Origin: Lanius collurio
Lineage: Eukaryota; Chordata; Aves; Passeriformes; Laniidae
Direction of reading: 5' to 3'
DNA: 64,000 nucleotides
Assembly: GCA_020086605.1 (NCBI GenBank)
Contig: JACBWW010000016.1
Coordinates: forward strand, 2,191,907-2,255,906
A program made the translations under genes and the position numbers. Below are positions 50,101 to 62,000 of the stretch, in pieces. The notes beneath the pieces are model-generated. The model did not search any database. It had not been told where the DNA came from and was given only the letters and a program-made list of their open reading frames with translations. Position 1 is the stretch's first letter; each line of letters begins with the position of its first letter.

Positions 50101-53100
50101 CCTCTGAAAATCCCACTCAGGACCTAACTCAGATGTGAGACCAAAAGCAACTAAGTCAGAAGTCGATGCTCTTGAGCCAACCTGTCCAAAGGAGTCTTCA
50201 CCCTCATTGAAAGGGGTGAATAAAATCATTGTATCTGCAAAATTATTGCAGAAAAACCCAGCTGCTTTGCCTTTTCAGTATTTATGACCCTTTTTATTTG
50301 TGAATGCTCAAAAATATCAGCTTATGCTCACATTGGGGGAAAGGAAATGCATCACATCTGTTTAAGAGCAAAAAATAAGGAAGGAATCTTCCTGCCATAT
50401 GGAAAAGCTCCTTTTATTATCTGTGTAATAATTGCACAGACTTCCAGTCTGCAGATAATTTGCAGAGGACAAGGTGCTCTCAGTAAGGATAAGAACTCAT
50501 CCAAAAGAAACCTCTTTTGCTGGAAAAACATTTCATTTGGTTTTGGGTCAGGGTTTCAAGCTCATGCCAAGTGGCTTTGCAAATCGCCCCCCACGCACAC
50601 GGTCCCACCTTTCTGATGAGCACAATGAATGAGCTGTGACTGTCTGTATCTCCAGGGTTCAAAGGAATTCACAGTTTTCAACATCAAAACATTTCCTGAC
50701 AATTTTTCAGCTGAAACACACAGGTTCTTTGTAAAAGTTTGATCTCTTGGAGTGCAAGGGCATTTTGCTAAGCCCCATGATTTCTTTCTGGATGTCCACC
50801 ATGCATCCATGGGCCCACACCTGGAAATACACCTGAGGATGATAATTAGCAGTGCATTTATGGAGAAGGCAAGCTCTTAAAGCGCTCCAGAAGATGGAGA
50901 CCATGCAGTCTGGCCATGTCCACCTTGGGCCAAAGGCAGCTGGAAGCCGGTCTGTACTGGGCCAGCCTGGACAATCCCATACCCACTGTCCTGCATGCAG
51001 TCAGTGGTCCTCAAAAACCCTGGGCTGGTAGAAGTTCCTTGGATGCAGAGCTGGTGTCCCCTAGCTCAGAGAGACAAGCCAATGGAAAAGTCACCCCTGG
51101 AGCCAGGAAGGACCTGTGCTGTGTCAGCTGGAATGCAATAGCAACAGGCAGGGTCACTTCTTCACTGCTTTGTTTCATACATAGATTTTTTTAAGGAATA
51201 AGCAGGCATTCATACAGCATCCTGGCACCAGAACTTGCAGCATCCTGGCAGCAGGGCATGTACCATGGTGAGCCTGGGCAGGGAAGGTGTCCCATGTGGG
51301 CAGGCTGGCCTTGCATCCTCCACTGCTGAGCTTCCACCCACCAACACCGTCCCTGATTTCCCCAAGGCCCCCACCAGCCAGTGGCTGTTTCCTTCCTCTT
51401 CTGCTCCCAAATCAGCATGAAGCGGAAAGCAGCAGGAAAGATTTCCATTTGAACGCTTCGAGGCTGATTACACTGGAAAAGCAACTGGGAATAGGGCAAA
51501 CATAATTACAGGTAGCAATATGAGCATCATCAAATCAGACACTGAAAAAGCAGCTTCTTCCAAAAAACTTCATTTCCTCTAATCCCAGCCTTTTGCCAGG
51601 CTGGTAAGGTATTTATAGCACCTTGTTTGGTATTAAAATCCCTGCTTGGTGCAAGCAGATGCTGTCCATGGAGCAGCACCCAGATTTGGCACCTGATTGT
51701 TCACAGATTAATGGCAACCTGTCACAGGTGTCACCCCTCCAGCCCTGACAGACAGGGCTCAGCCCTCGCTGCTCTGCAGAGGGACAGCACCTCAGAGCTT
51801 CTCCCCAGAGCTGTTAGGTTGTTTGTGCGTTCCCAGCCATATGACAGGGGAGGGAAATTTTGGAGAGGCAATAACATTTCTGGAGAACAAAGCAAAGGCT
51901 TTCTTCATCATGGCAAAGGAAAGCCCTTACATACCAAAGTTGTCAAAAAGATGGCCTGAATTATTTAGGGAGAGCTCTGTGGTGCCTTCACAGAGTGCAG
52001 CAAACTGCTGTATCTACAAGGTGTGTGGGAAGCAGCTGCTCTGGCATCTGACACAGAACATCAGGAGAGGGCCCAGACTGGAAATGTTGTTTTTACAGCA
52101 TTAATTATGGATGTTGCTCCAAGCATCCCCTGGCAGGTACCCTCTGCTTGGAGCTTTGCTGCTCTGTGAGCTACACTACAACATCAGCTTGTTCCTGGGA
52201 AAGACAAACCCCAGGAGGAGGTGGAAGGGTGCAGGGGCAGCACGAGGGGTCCTTGGATAAGGCTGGTGGACTCAGTGGGTATATGCATTTTTCAGAGGTG
52301 TCCTTTTGCAGGGATGCACCAGCACGGCCAGGTTACGGGAACACCTCTGCTCCTGGGTTTGGGTGGGTTCAGTTCACTTGAGTATTTCAGACCTTTCTTT
52401 TCTTTTCTAAATGTATGCTAAGCCCTCAGCAGATAGGATCTCTCTTACTTCAGCATTTTCATGTAAGCTTAATTCTTGATTTTACTAGAAACTGGTGTTC
52501 TCTCAGAGTTGCCATAGTTACTGATGCATGCATTTCTGATTTCACACGCTAATGACTGTCCCAACCTCTTGTTTGTGGAATAAACTATGTAACCCTGAAA
52601 GCAACATAAAATGAAATATTAAAGCCCTTATGGTTCAGAAAGCAGACATCATGAATCAGCAATTGAAATTAATTGCATTATCAAACCTGGATTAAAATAA
52701 TCCAAGCCTCTAGGCCAACCAAGAGATCAGGACAGCCCCCAAACCAGATTTTTTGGGGATGCTCCAAGTCTGAGAGGCAGTGTGGTGTTGTGGGGAACGT
52801 CACCGTGTCCCTGCACACCAAGATTATCCAGGCAGTGGTTCCAGCTTTGCTGTTTCATGAAATGATGGAGATATTTGGCAGCCTGGCACCAGAGGGACAG
52901 GCACAGAAGCCGTGCCCTGGAGCAGCCTGTCCTCAAGAACAACATATGAGGTATCACCCCTATCTCCAAAGCTTTTTTCCTGCCCCAAGGAAAGAACAGA
53001 AGTTATGTTCTGGATAGCAGTGGATAGCATCCAGAGTGGCGTGGAGACGGGTGAAGCAATGGCTGTGCAGCAAAGCCCAGCACTGCAGCCTGGCTCTTGG

Positions 53101-55059
53101 GTGTCCTGGTGGCTTCTGCAGCTCTGACTCCCACCTGGAAGGCTGATGATGCCCTCCTACCACCCCAAAGCTGCTCACTCTGCCTGTTCCCACACCACAG
53201 CCATCCCCTGGGGACTGCCAGGAGTTTTCATGCATCTATCTCTGTGCTTGCCCTGCTAGCCCCAAGCCTGATAGTGGCTCTATCCTTAGAGAGGTCACAG
53301 GGCAGCAAGGTGCCCCTGCTAAGGGCATTTTCATCACCTGAAGACACATGGGGTAGGAGAGCAGCCGGTGACAGGCAGGGACTGCCTTTCCTTTTGCCAG
53401 TGCTGATACAACTCATTACACGCTTGACTGGTTTGAGACTAAATTACAATAAAGGAATAATAAAATATTTAAATTACCAGCAATGGGGCAGATGTGCAGC
53501 ATTGCTTCCCTTGCCAACACCAAGCCCTGCTAACAGCTGCCCTTTGCCCCTGGCACTGGGGGGCCCATTGCCTTGTCCTGCAGCACCCCCATGTCCCCGG
53601 CAGCTCCCAGGGATCACATTCGCCCAGGCACGGCAGCTCACGCTGGGAACCCACTGTGGTGTGCTGACCTTGGCTGTCTGGCAATTAAAATAGATTTGGA
53701 TAGTCAAAATTAAACACCACTTAAAGCTGAGGCAGGCTGGGGGAGCAGCAGCAGTGGTGTCCTGCCCTTGACGCTCGTGCTGGGTCTCTGCATGTGCCAC
53801 TCAGGGAGCTGGGCCAGCACTTCCTGCTCCTTTTGCCAGACAAGCACCCACATCCCACGGCAGGACAGAGCCTGCCAGCCTTGGGACAAAATCTTGAGCC
53901 AGAGACAGAATTCAAGTAACCCTTCCAAAGCCTGTCCTGTCCTCTGGCACACCCTTCCACCCCTTGGGAGCACAGCCATGCTTTGCTTGGGAGCAGTTTC
54001 CAGCCTCGGTCCTATGGATGCAGGGTTATTTTTAACCCACTCTTGGATCTGGCAGATGCCAGCTTTGGCAGGAGATCTTTGCCGTGTCACAATGCCAGGC
54101 TAAGCTGGGATACATCCCTCCGGGAGGGACTGCAGGAGGGTGGGATAAGCAGCGGTGAGGCTCTCTCCGGCTGGAGCTGGCCATGGGCTGTGTTGGGCAG
54201 GCACAGGGCAGCGTCCCTCCAGGAGAGCCCCAGGTCTGAGCCAGGCCATTCCTCTCGCCACTTTGGCCACTGTGGGCTGTGCAGCACACAGGGAAAGCAG
54301 CAGCAAGGTTTCCTCCAAAGCCTTCCTCACACAGTGACAGACTGGAGGCCAAAGGGAGATAACAGACACCAGACCAAGGCAAGGGAAGTGCCCTGTCCCC
54401 CACGGATGTGGCTGTCTGGAGCCTCCAATCCTGGTCTTGGGCCAAGGCAGCAGGGAAATCAGGGGTCCTTCTGCTGGGGCTGAGACCCTGGTGGGTCCAG
54501 TGTGGTGCAGTGGGGAGGAGGTTCATCCTGGAGCCATTCTCTGCTGCTCCTGCAGTGGGGAGTCCCCAGGGGAATCTAGGGAGGGTTCATCTTTCTGTCA
54601 GAGCTCTCTATAACCAAGCCAGCAGCTCGCCACGCTCCACTGTGTGCTCACCTCAGGCTAGCTGTCATCAATTCCCAATCCATGCCTCCCTCTGTGGGCT
54701 GTCACACTGTGAGGGGCACACAGTGAACCCATGGCTAACCAGTCACTGGGGCACAAGGGCCCCCCCATTACCCCTAGGGGGTTACAACAGCCAGGTCCCT
54801 GCTTCCAGGAGGTTTCCAGCTTGCTTTTCCCTGGTACTGAGTCCCTCTGACAAATAGGATTGCAGTAGGTTGAGATGAGGATGAGAGGATAGGATGGGAA
54901 TCACAGACAGACAGACAAGTAATGGACACACAGAGCATTGAGTGCTGTTTTCCATAGGAAGCCAGGATAAAATCACTTCTGCCTAGCTGTGATCACACGG
55001 CTCTGTGTCCCAAATCCTGTCTCCAAGGTAATTAGCCCTTCAACCACCTTTACACCAAA

Positions 55060-55165
55060 GAGTGACTTAAGGAGCTCAATCTGTTTAGCTTATTAAACAT
55101 CTGGATAAAGAAGAAGCACATCCACAATCTTTAAGCACCTGACCATGGAGACAATCTATTATATT
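55060..55165 (+). mobile_element. Possible old CR1-family fragment
   Basis: Stretches such as GGAGCTCAATCTGTTTAGCT, CACAATCTTTAAGCACCT and CATGGAGACAAT occur in the order and spacing seen near the 3' end of older sauropsid CR1 subfamilies. There are many substitutions and both ends fade out. It is much more diverged than the other CR1 pieces here, so the call is tentative. Confidence 0.5.
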
Positions 55166-56083
55166 AAACAAGTCCTTGCAGTAGATGATGAAGACCACAC
55201 AGCATCCAGCACTGAAACACAGCAAATTTCCAGCAGAAAATGCAATGACTGCTTTGCTTGTAGGAGCAGCTGACTGTCCAGGAGGTTACCAAGACCTTAA
55301 GAGCTCAGCACCACTCATAGTCAGGTCACCCACAAATTGTTGGCATCCTCTGGATGAGCCAGGAAACTCCCTCACTCAGACTTATGCAGGTGCCCAAATG
55401 AGAAAACTTACACAATTCCTGCTAGCCCCAAATCTGCATGGGAGCATGGAAGGGCTGCCCTGAGCAGGGAATGAGGGATGGACAGACCTTGGGAGAAAGC
55501 AAGCACTGCATGGAGCAGGAGGACAACCTGTGAGTGAAGACAAGAGCTATAAAAACCAAAACTAGAGAAGGAAGCTGAGCAGGAGTCCTTTAGAAAAGGC
55601 CCAGGAGAGAGAGTATTCCAGGCAGGGTTTCACTGTGTGCCCTGTAATGGGTGTATTCCCTACAAACACCCTGAAATAACGGCTTTCCTCATGCCTGCTG
55701 TGGGCGCTGGTGTATGCTTTGAGTTATCCCATCATTCATTGTACTTCCAGTTCTTCAGCTTCCCTCTGAATTGCAGCTTTACCTTATCTCTGTAAGCACA
55801 ATAGAGGAAAGAAATTGTGAAAGGAGGAAAGTAACTAATAATGTTAATTTTTTATTTGTTGTTAAGTTGTTGAAAAGCCCAAACTGACACAATTCCTTAG
55901 CACAGCATGTGCTCAGAAAAGACACAGAGCAAGTGTGTGGAAATATGTGATGGCCACATCACTCTCATGTCATGGCATGGAGCCGGCCATGTCTCACAGC
56001 TCCTGGCTCCTGGCTCCTATCTTTGTGGAAACCCAGAGATCCACAATAGCAAAGGACCCTGAAGGAGGTGTAAAGCAGCATAT

Positions 56084-56330
56084 AGAATCATAAAAAGGCT
56101 TGGGTTGGGAGGCACCTTAAAGATCATCTAGTTCAAACTCCCCTGTCCTGGGCAGGGACACCCTCCACTATCCCAGGTTGCTCAGACCCCCATCCAGCCT
56201 GGCCTTGAATACTTCCGGGGATGGGCAATCCACAGCTTCTCTGAGCAACCTCTGCCAGGGCCTCACCACCTCCACAGGGAAGAATTCCTTCCTAACATCT
56301 GATCTGAATCCCTCCACTCTTGGAGGCGAT
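56084..56330 (-). mobile_element. CR1 LINE 3' tail
   Basis: On the plus strand this begins AGAATCATAAAAAGG, the complement of the CR1 terminal ATTCTATGATTCT motif. It continues through the typical TTGGGTTGG, ACCTTAAAGATCATCTAG, GGGCAGGGACACC and CCAGCCTGGCCTTGAA segments, so the element lies on the minus strand. It is 5' truncated near 56330. It is an inactive relic. Confidence 0.92.
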
Positions 56331-57054
56331 GCATTTTGTGAGACAGTCCAAGATGCACCAGGTACTTGGTGCTACTGCCAGCCACAGCCGTGGGGAGTTT
56401 GCAGGTCTCTGAGATGGTCTCACAGGGCCTTGGGGATAGTGGTGAGCACCAACAGCATTCAGACACCTTTTCTGCTCCAGACCCTGGGAGCCTGCACTCC
56501 TGGCTATCTGCCTGGAGCAGCAACTCAATCCAGAGATTCCTCAGTAATTCTTGGAGGTGTTTACTTTACTGTTTCATATTATGTATTTGCATACATCCAA
56601 TTTACAGTTCCCATAATCGAGCTGCCTCAGTAATTGGGCAGCTGGTCTCAGAAATGCTGATTTACTGCACTGCTGATGACATAATATGTGTTTGTGCTTG
56701 CAAGAGGCAGCCACGAAATCCCTCTCTCCTGAGCTGAATTCCACTATTGATTTTTTCTATTGGATTAATATTACCATGACCTGCTGTTTTAGTCAGCACA
56801 TTTAATACACTGGCAAGGATGTGCCCATGCAGCTCTTCCATCACAAACTGCATTTCCTGCATGGGGCATGTGCATCTCCCCTGTCTTGGCTCTCTTGCAA
56901 GGGAACAATAATCCCTGACCACTGGGAACAGGAACAAGACTGCAGAGAGTGCAAACAGTGAATGTCACCTTGAAATGTTTATGGCTGGATTGGGTTTTGC
57001 TCTGCCAACACCTGCCTGGGCTGGGAACAAATTCCTGCTGCCTCTGCAAAACTC

Positions 57055-57192
57055 GTGGAATGGTTTGGGTTGGAAGGGACCTTATAGATCATCTTGTTGT
57101 AACCCTCCTGCCGCGGGCAGGGACACCTTCCACTAGGTCAGGTTGCCCAGAGCTCCATCCAACCTGGCCTTGAACACTTCCACGCATGGGTC
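57055..57192 (-). mobile_element. CR1 LINE 3' tail, short copy
   Basis: The plus strand reads GGAATGGTTTGGGTTGGAAG, then the CR1 CTTATAGATCATCTTG and CAACCTGGCCTTGAACACTT segments, breaking off at about 57192. It has the same orientation and family as the copy about 725 bp to its left, but the terminal repeat is partly lost. It is a separate insertion, because both copies cover the same part of the element. Confidence 0.9.
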
Positions 57193-58801
57193 ATCTCTCC
57201 CTGCCCATCACCAGATCTGGCTTAGTAGCCAAGCACAGGGTTTTGCGTCCCTGCTGAGCTCTGTGCATCCAATGTCACCAGCTCTGGCAGCAGCAGAGGT
57301 GCCCGAGCTGCCCGTCCCACATCAGCATGGCTGACTCAAGGAGGAGTGCAGGACAAATGAAAATGGCAACAAAGTTTTCCCGTCGCAGAGCAAGAGCGCT
57401 CCAAGCCAGCTTCCCACACGGCCAACTGTCTCCTGTGCTTTTTACGCTTGGTTCCTGTCCAACCTGAAATAAGAGCAGTCTCTGAAGGGAGGCATTTGTC
57501 ACTGCCCAAAAGGACTTGCAAGCAAGGTCAGCCTGGACTGCTGCTGCAGCGTGGCTTGATGCTGCCTTGCTCTGGAGAAGGGCCTGAGCGTGCTGTCCTC
57601 AGACCTCCACCCACATTCCCCCTCAGCCTCCAGATGCACTGCAAAGGAATCAGCTGCAGTACAGACTCAACACAAATAAAAAGAGCAAGAAAGCAATTTT
57701 GCTTATAGACATCCTCATTCTTACAGCCTGACTGACTATTTTTTTCCCGAAGCTGGTAATTCCTGTATTTTCCTATTTCCTACAGGAAAGCTTTCTCTCC
57801 GAGAGCAGAGATGACAAGTGCTGGTGTTAGGTTCACGCAGTGCTTCAGAGGCTTGCACAGCCCCGTGCAGCCTGGCACAGAGGAGAGCTCCTGCCTGGGG
57901 GCCACGGTGTCACTTTGCATCGCCCACTGGCTCGGGACATCCAGCAGCACAGGGCAAGGAGCTTTGAAAATTTCTGTGCAGTCCTTATGCACTGTGACTT
58001 ACAAGACCCTCTTTTTCCAACAACACAACTGATTCACACATTCCCCTTCATGCACGTTTTTGGGTAGCAGAAAACAGGCACCAGAAGGATAAATACAAGT
58101 GAGCGAACGATGAAGAGAATGTCACAAAAATGAAAGGTACTGGAAGAAAATACTTGCAAACAGCAAGCTGAGGCTGCCTGGAGGGGACTGGGGAGCAGAT
58201 CTCCACCTCTCTGATGGGAACAGCCCCACGCCAATGAGTGCCAGTCCCCAACTCCACGCAGCAGGTGGGCTCGAGCATATTAAAATGCCAGTCTCCCCAC
58301 TTTGCCCATGCTAATTTTCTCCTGTCTCTTAGTAACTGGTTGGTACAGGTTATGTTAATATGGATTTAAATTCTCCAAAGACCAGAAAATTAAAGGAAAT
58401 TATGAATCAATTTACATTTCATCTGATTCATAAACCTACACACTCTACAAAATGAGTTGATTTGAAATAATTAAGGTTAAGAATGTCCTCATCACCTCTT
58501 CAATACTCCTACTAGATGCACTGCATCTTCTCTGTCTGCTCTTGCACTCTTTAGCATTTCAAATTAGACATCCTCCTTTGTTTTTTTTCAAGATATTGCA
58601 AATTTTCCAGGCAATTAAATAGTGATATGTAATAATAATAACAACAGCAAAACGACGGCTCTAGGCTGTGTTTGCATCAGGAGGAGTAGGATGCCAAAGG
58701 GAGGGAGATGAACGGGGAATTCCTCCTTGGATGTGGTCCTGGCAGAGCAACCCCAGCACATGCAGTTTGTCAAGCTGTGGGAATCAGGTTATTTATCAGC
58801 C

Positions 58802-58817
58802 CTTTCACATGTGAAAG
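58802..58817. repeat. Perfect 16-bp palindrome with E-box core
   Basis: CTTTCACATGTGAAAG equals its own reverse complement and centres on CACATGTG, an E-box (CANNTG). It could bind a bHLH dimer, or it may be chance. Confidence 0.75.
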
Positions 58818-58910
58818 CAGGGCGTAGCAGTGGGACTCCTTCTCTGCAGGTAGGCTCTGCCTGCAGCTTCAAACTCTCCCCAGTCAGCAGCCCCTGACTT
58901 TAGCAAACAT

Positions 58911-59066
58911 CTTCCCCAGAGAGGTGGTGGAGGCTCCCTCCTAGAAACATTCGAGTTCTCAGCAACCTGCTGTAGTTGAAGATGTCTCTTCTCATTGTAA
59001 GGGGTTTGGACTAGATGGCTTTTAAAGGTTCCTTCCCACTCAAGCCACCCTAGGATTCTATGATCT
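58911..59066 (+). mobile_element. CR1 LINE 3' tail
   Basis: Plus-strand CR1 end: TTCCCCAGAGAGGTGGTGGA, then GGACTAGATGGCTTTTAAAGG and TTCCCACTCAAGCC, finishing at AGGATTCTATGATCT, the CR1 3' terminus. It is strongly 5' truncated (156 bp) and inactive. Confidence 0.93.
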
Positions 59067-62000
59067 GCCTTTCCCCAGCAGACATCCATGCTCTGCTGTA
59101 AGAATTCCTTCTGCAGAGCTGTGAGGACAGACGTGCCAACCCTTCTGAGGATTTCTCATTAAGGTAATTTTTTTCCCAGCAGGTTTTACTGTCAGGATGA
59201 TACATTTAAATCAGCTCCACCACAGCTGACTCACATGTGAATAGCGCCCAGTGAGAAGCAAAACCCACTCACTACGCTGAAATTTTGAGGGGAAACAGAG
59301 AAAGGACTTTTCCATGGACTCAGACCTGCCAGGCCATCTATATGGTAAGGTGACCCAGCTGAGTCTGAGGCCCCACAGAACAAATGTGTGACAATTTTCT
59401 TTACCTACTGAAGGCAAAAGAGGGGGAATGGCAGTTCTTGTGGGTGCATTTCTCAGCAATGGGATGACTTGCTCCAGTACGTGTTTGCCTCCATTGATGC
59501 TTTTTATTGGCAATTATAGATTTGTCAGTGATTACAGTAATTCTCCTCATTGGGAAATAAACATCAGCTACATGCAGCTCTGTGGTGGCAGCAGTATTTC
59601 ACTTCAACATACAAGTCCTTTCTGTCCAGATTGTTCCAGCCATAAAGCAGAAGGAAAATGTCATGCACTTCCAATACTGCTTCCAAAGGTCTCCAGGGAG
59701 CAATGATGCATCTTTCTCCACCTGACCTCAGAAAAGCATTATGGTAGGGATTTTCAGGCAGGAAATTCCACAGTTCCCTGCTTGGAATCAGGATGCAGCC
59801 GGCAGAAGGGTTCCCAAGAAGCAGGGCCTGTTGCCACGATCAGGAAGTGCCTGATGCCAGCTGAAGGGCTCTGCAACATTTCCGAGGGAGCAGAAGGGCT
59901 CTGCAGGCACTGATGTGTGACGTTAAACAGAAGTGAATCGTGTCTTTCCTTGGCTTGGCTTGCTGAGCCCTTCAGTGCTTTGCAAGGGGCAGGGTGCTTG
60001 ATTTGATTGGAGTGACGCAGGAGCTCAGCTTTCTCCTTTGTGCATTGATCCAACCCCACCCACTGCAAGCCAGAGCGTTTGCTCCATGGTGGATAACCCT
60101 GTGGCTGCTGGCCAGCTCTCTGCCATCTCCAGGAGGACATGGATTTGTGTCTTCCTCCTCAGAAACAGGCCCACAGGCATGCTGGTCTGCACACACCTGG
60201 CAGGACAAGGCAGCCACAGCCTACTTTTGGAGGAGCAAGGCTGGGAGAAGGGGACTCATCCCTCCTCTGCTTGATGCTGGCAAGGCTGCATGTGAAACAG
60301 AGCCAGTTTGGGTCCCTGCCCCCAGGTCGGGAGAGACCTGGAGAAACAAAAGGCAACTAAAATGGTCAGGGCCAGATCCAATGCTGGGTGATAGCTCTGT
60401 CCTGAGCTGGGGGCTGGACTAGGGACCAAACTGCCAGTGTTGGTGATTCTGGGGTTCAACATGCAAAGCCTTCCCTCTGAGGGAAGGGCTGTGATGTCTT
60501 TGGGGAGACAAGCACGTTGCTTCTTGTCATGCTGCAGAAACAAGCTGAAGGTACCGAACCCCTGTGAGCAGGAGTCAGAATTTCAGCCCTGCCAAACAGA
60601 CTCAGCCACATTTGAACGGCGAGACAAATGTCCAGGGGCGATGTCAGACCCTGGGAAATGCAGAGCAGTTACAGCAACCCTGCTGACGAGGCAAGCCTGG
60701 GGCTGGGGAGAGCGGCTACGCTTCTCTCTTCCAGCCTTCCAGTTCGTATTGTGCCTTGGGAACTATTCCTGACATTCCTCCTCTTCCTCCCCGTGGTGTG
60801 GACCAGCAGCCTCGATTCCACTTGTTGACACAGCTGTAAATCACTCTTGACAAGTTTAACAATGACTCAAGGGCAGCAAAGAATCAGCAAAGAATGGATG
60901 TTGTACCTGCCAAAAATGACGTGGCCAGATGCTTCCCCCCACGGCCAGCTGTGCCCGTCTACATGGGGCTGGCAACGCATGCCCACTGCAGCCAGAAAGG
61001 TCGCTCACCCCACTTAGAGATAAAATGCCAAATCACAGCTGACATTTAACTTAGATTCCTCTTACTGAGTGCGCTGCAACAGGCACTGGAGCCTGCTCTG
61101 CCTGTGCCGACTGAGGCACAGGGAACCCTTGGCACTTCTGCAGGCAGGATCTCCTCCATGGATGCTGGAGGCTGGCAGTGCTGCCATCCCCAGGAGCTAC
61201 TGGCCACAGGCAGCACAGCTCCTGGTTGAACCTCCTCTGCAAGCTGCAGCTCCTTCACAGTGAGAGATCATCCCCTGGCAGGGGCTTCTAACCAGGCATC
61301 CTGCAGAACAGCCTGTCTCCCATTTCACACTGCCAGCTGAGCAAGGGGCTGAGGTTTCTCCTGGCAAAGGGGCTGGAAGTGGAGCCACAGCTCACTGTGC
61401 CAGTAAGTAATTCCCTTGGGGGGGTGCAGGTCTTTTCTCTCCTAAATAAAGCCATGGGGCACAGTCATGAGACCAGCTCCACAGCCCAGTAGCCAGGATG
61501 GTACATGCCCTTCTGCTCCCTGCTCCACTCCTCACTGGCACATCCAGAGAGCACAGTGAGCACAATAAGAACCCCAGAGTGGGTTCTGGGGACCTACAAC
61601 CAGCAGGGTCTCTGACATCCCCCTCCAGCAGCACCAAAGCTGGCACTTGTCTACCAGGATGCCTGGCTCTTATTGCCCGTGCCCTGAAGCCGGCCGTCCC
61701 CACTGGCCCCAGGGCAGGGATCTTCAGGCCCTGCGTGAGGTTGTGCAGGGCTCCTGTCACCAACATGTTCTGCCTTGATTTGCATGTTCTGCTCTGCAGA
61801 CCCCTGGGGCTTGGGTGCTCTGTGTGCTCCCAGCAGGGCTGTGTCAGCTGGAGAGGCAGGCAGGGCTGGGAGAGTCTGACGGGCTGTTTGCACTGATAGC
61901 AGGAGATATGATGGGAGTGAATATCAAGCTGTCATCTCCGTCATCTCGTGGCCAAGGTAACGGTGGGAAGTGGGTTCGCCTTGTTGAATCCCTCTTCAGA

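Larger units (their letters stand above)
36097..55059. other. Long noncoding interval, no gene seen
   Basis: About 19 kb downstream of TMEM121 with no recognisable gene. The longest stray frames are 207 codons (42102-42725, minus) and 198 codons (53097-53693, plus), both without known domains. No clear CR1 or LTR copy is visible. GC-normal, CpG-poor DNA alternates with the AT-rich blocks listed separately. A further AT-rich patch lies at 45450-45660, containing the short inverted pair CTTGCG/CGCAAG, and another at 52550-52700. Confidence 0.55.

Noticed and set aside
53097..53693. 198-codon plus-strand open frame
   Set aside because: Composition is like translated noncoding DNA with no recognisable motif, and overlapping frames on both strands are equally open.
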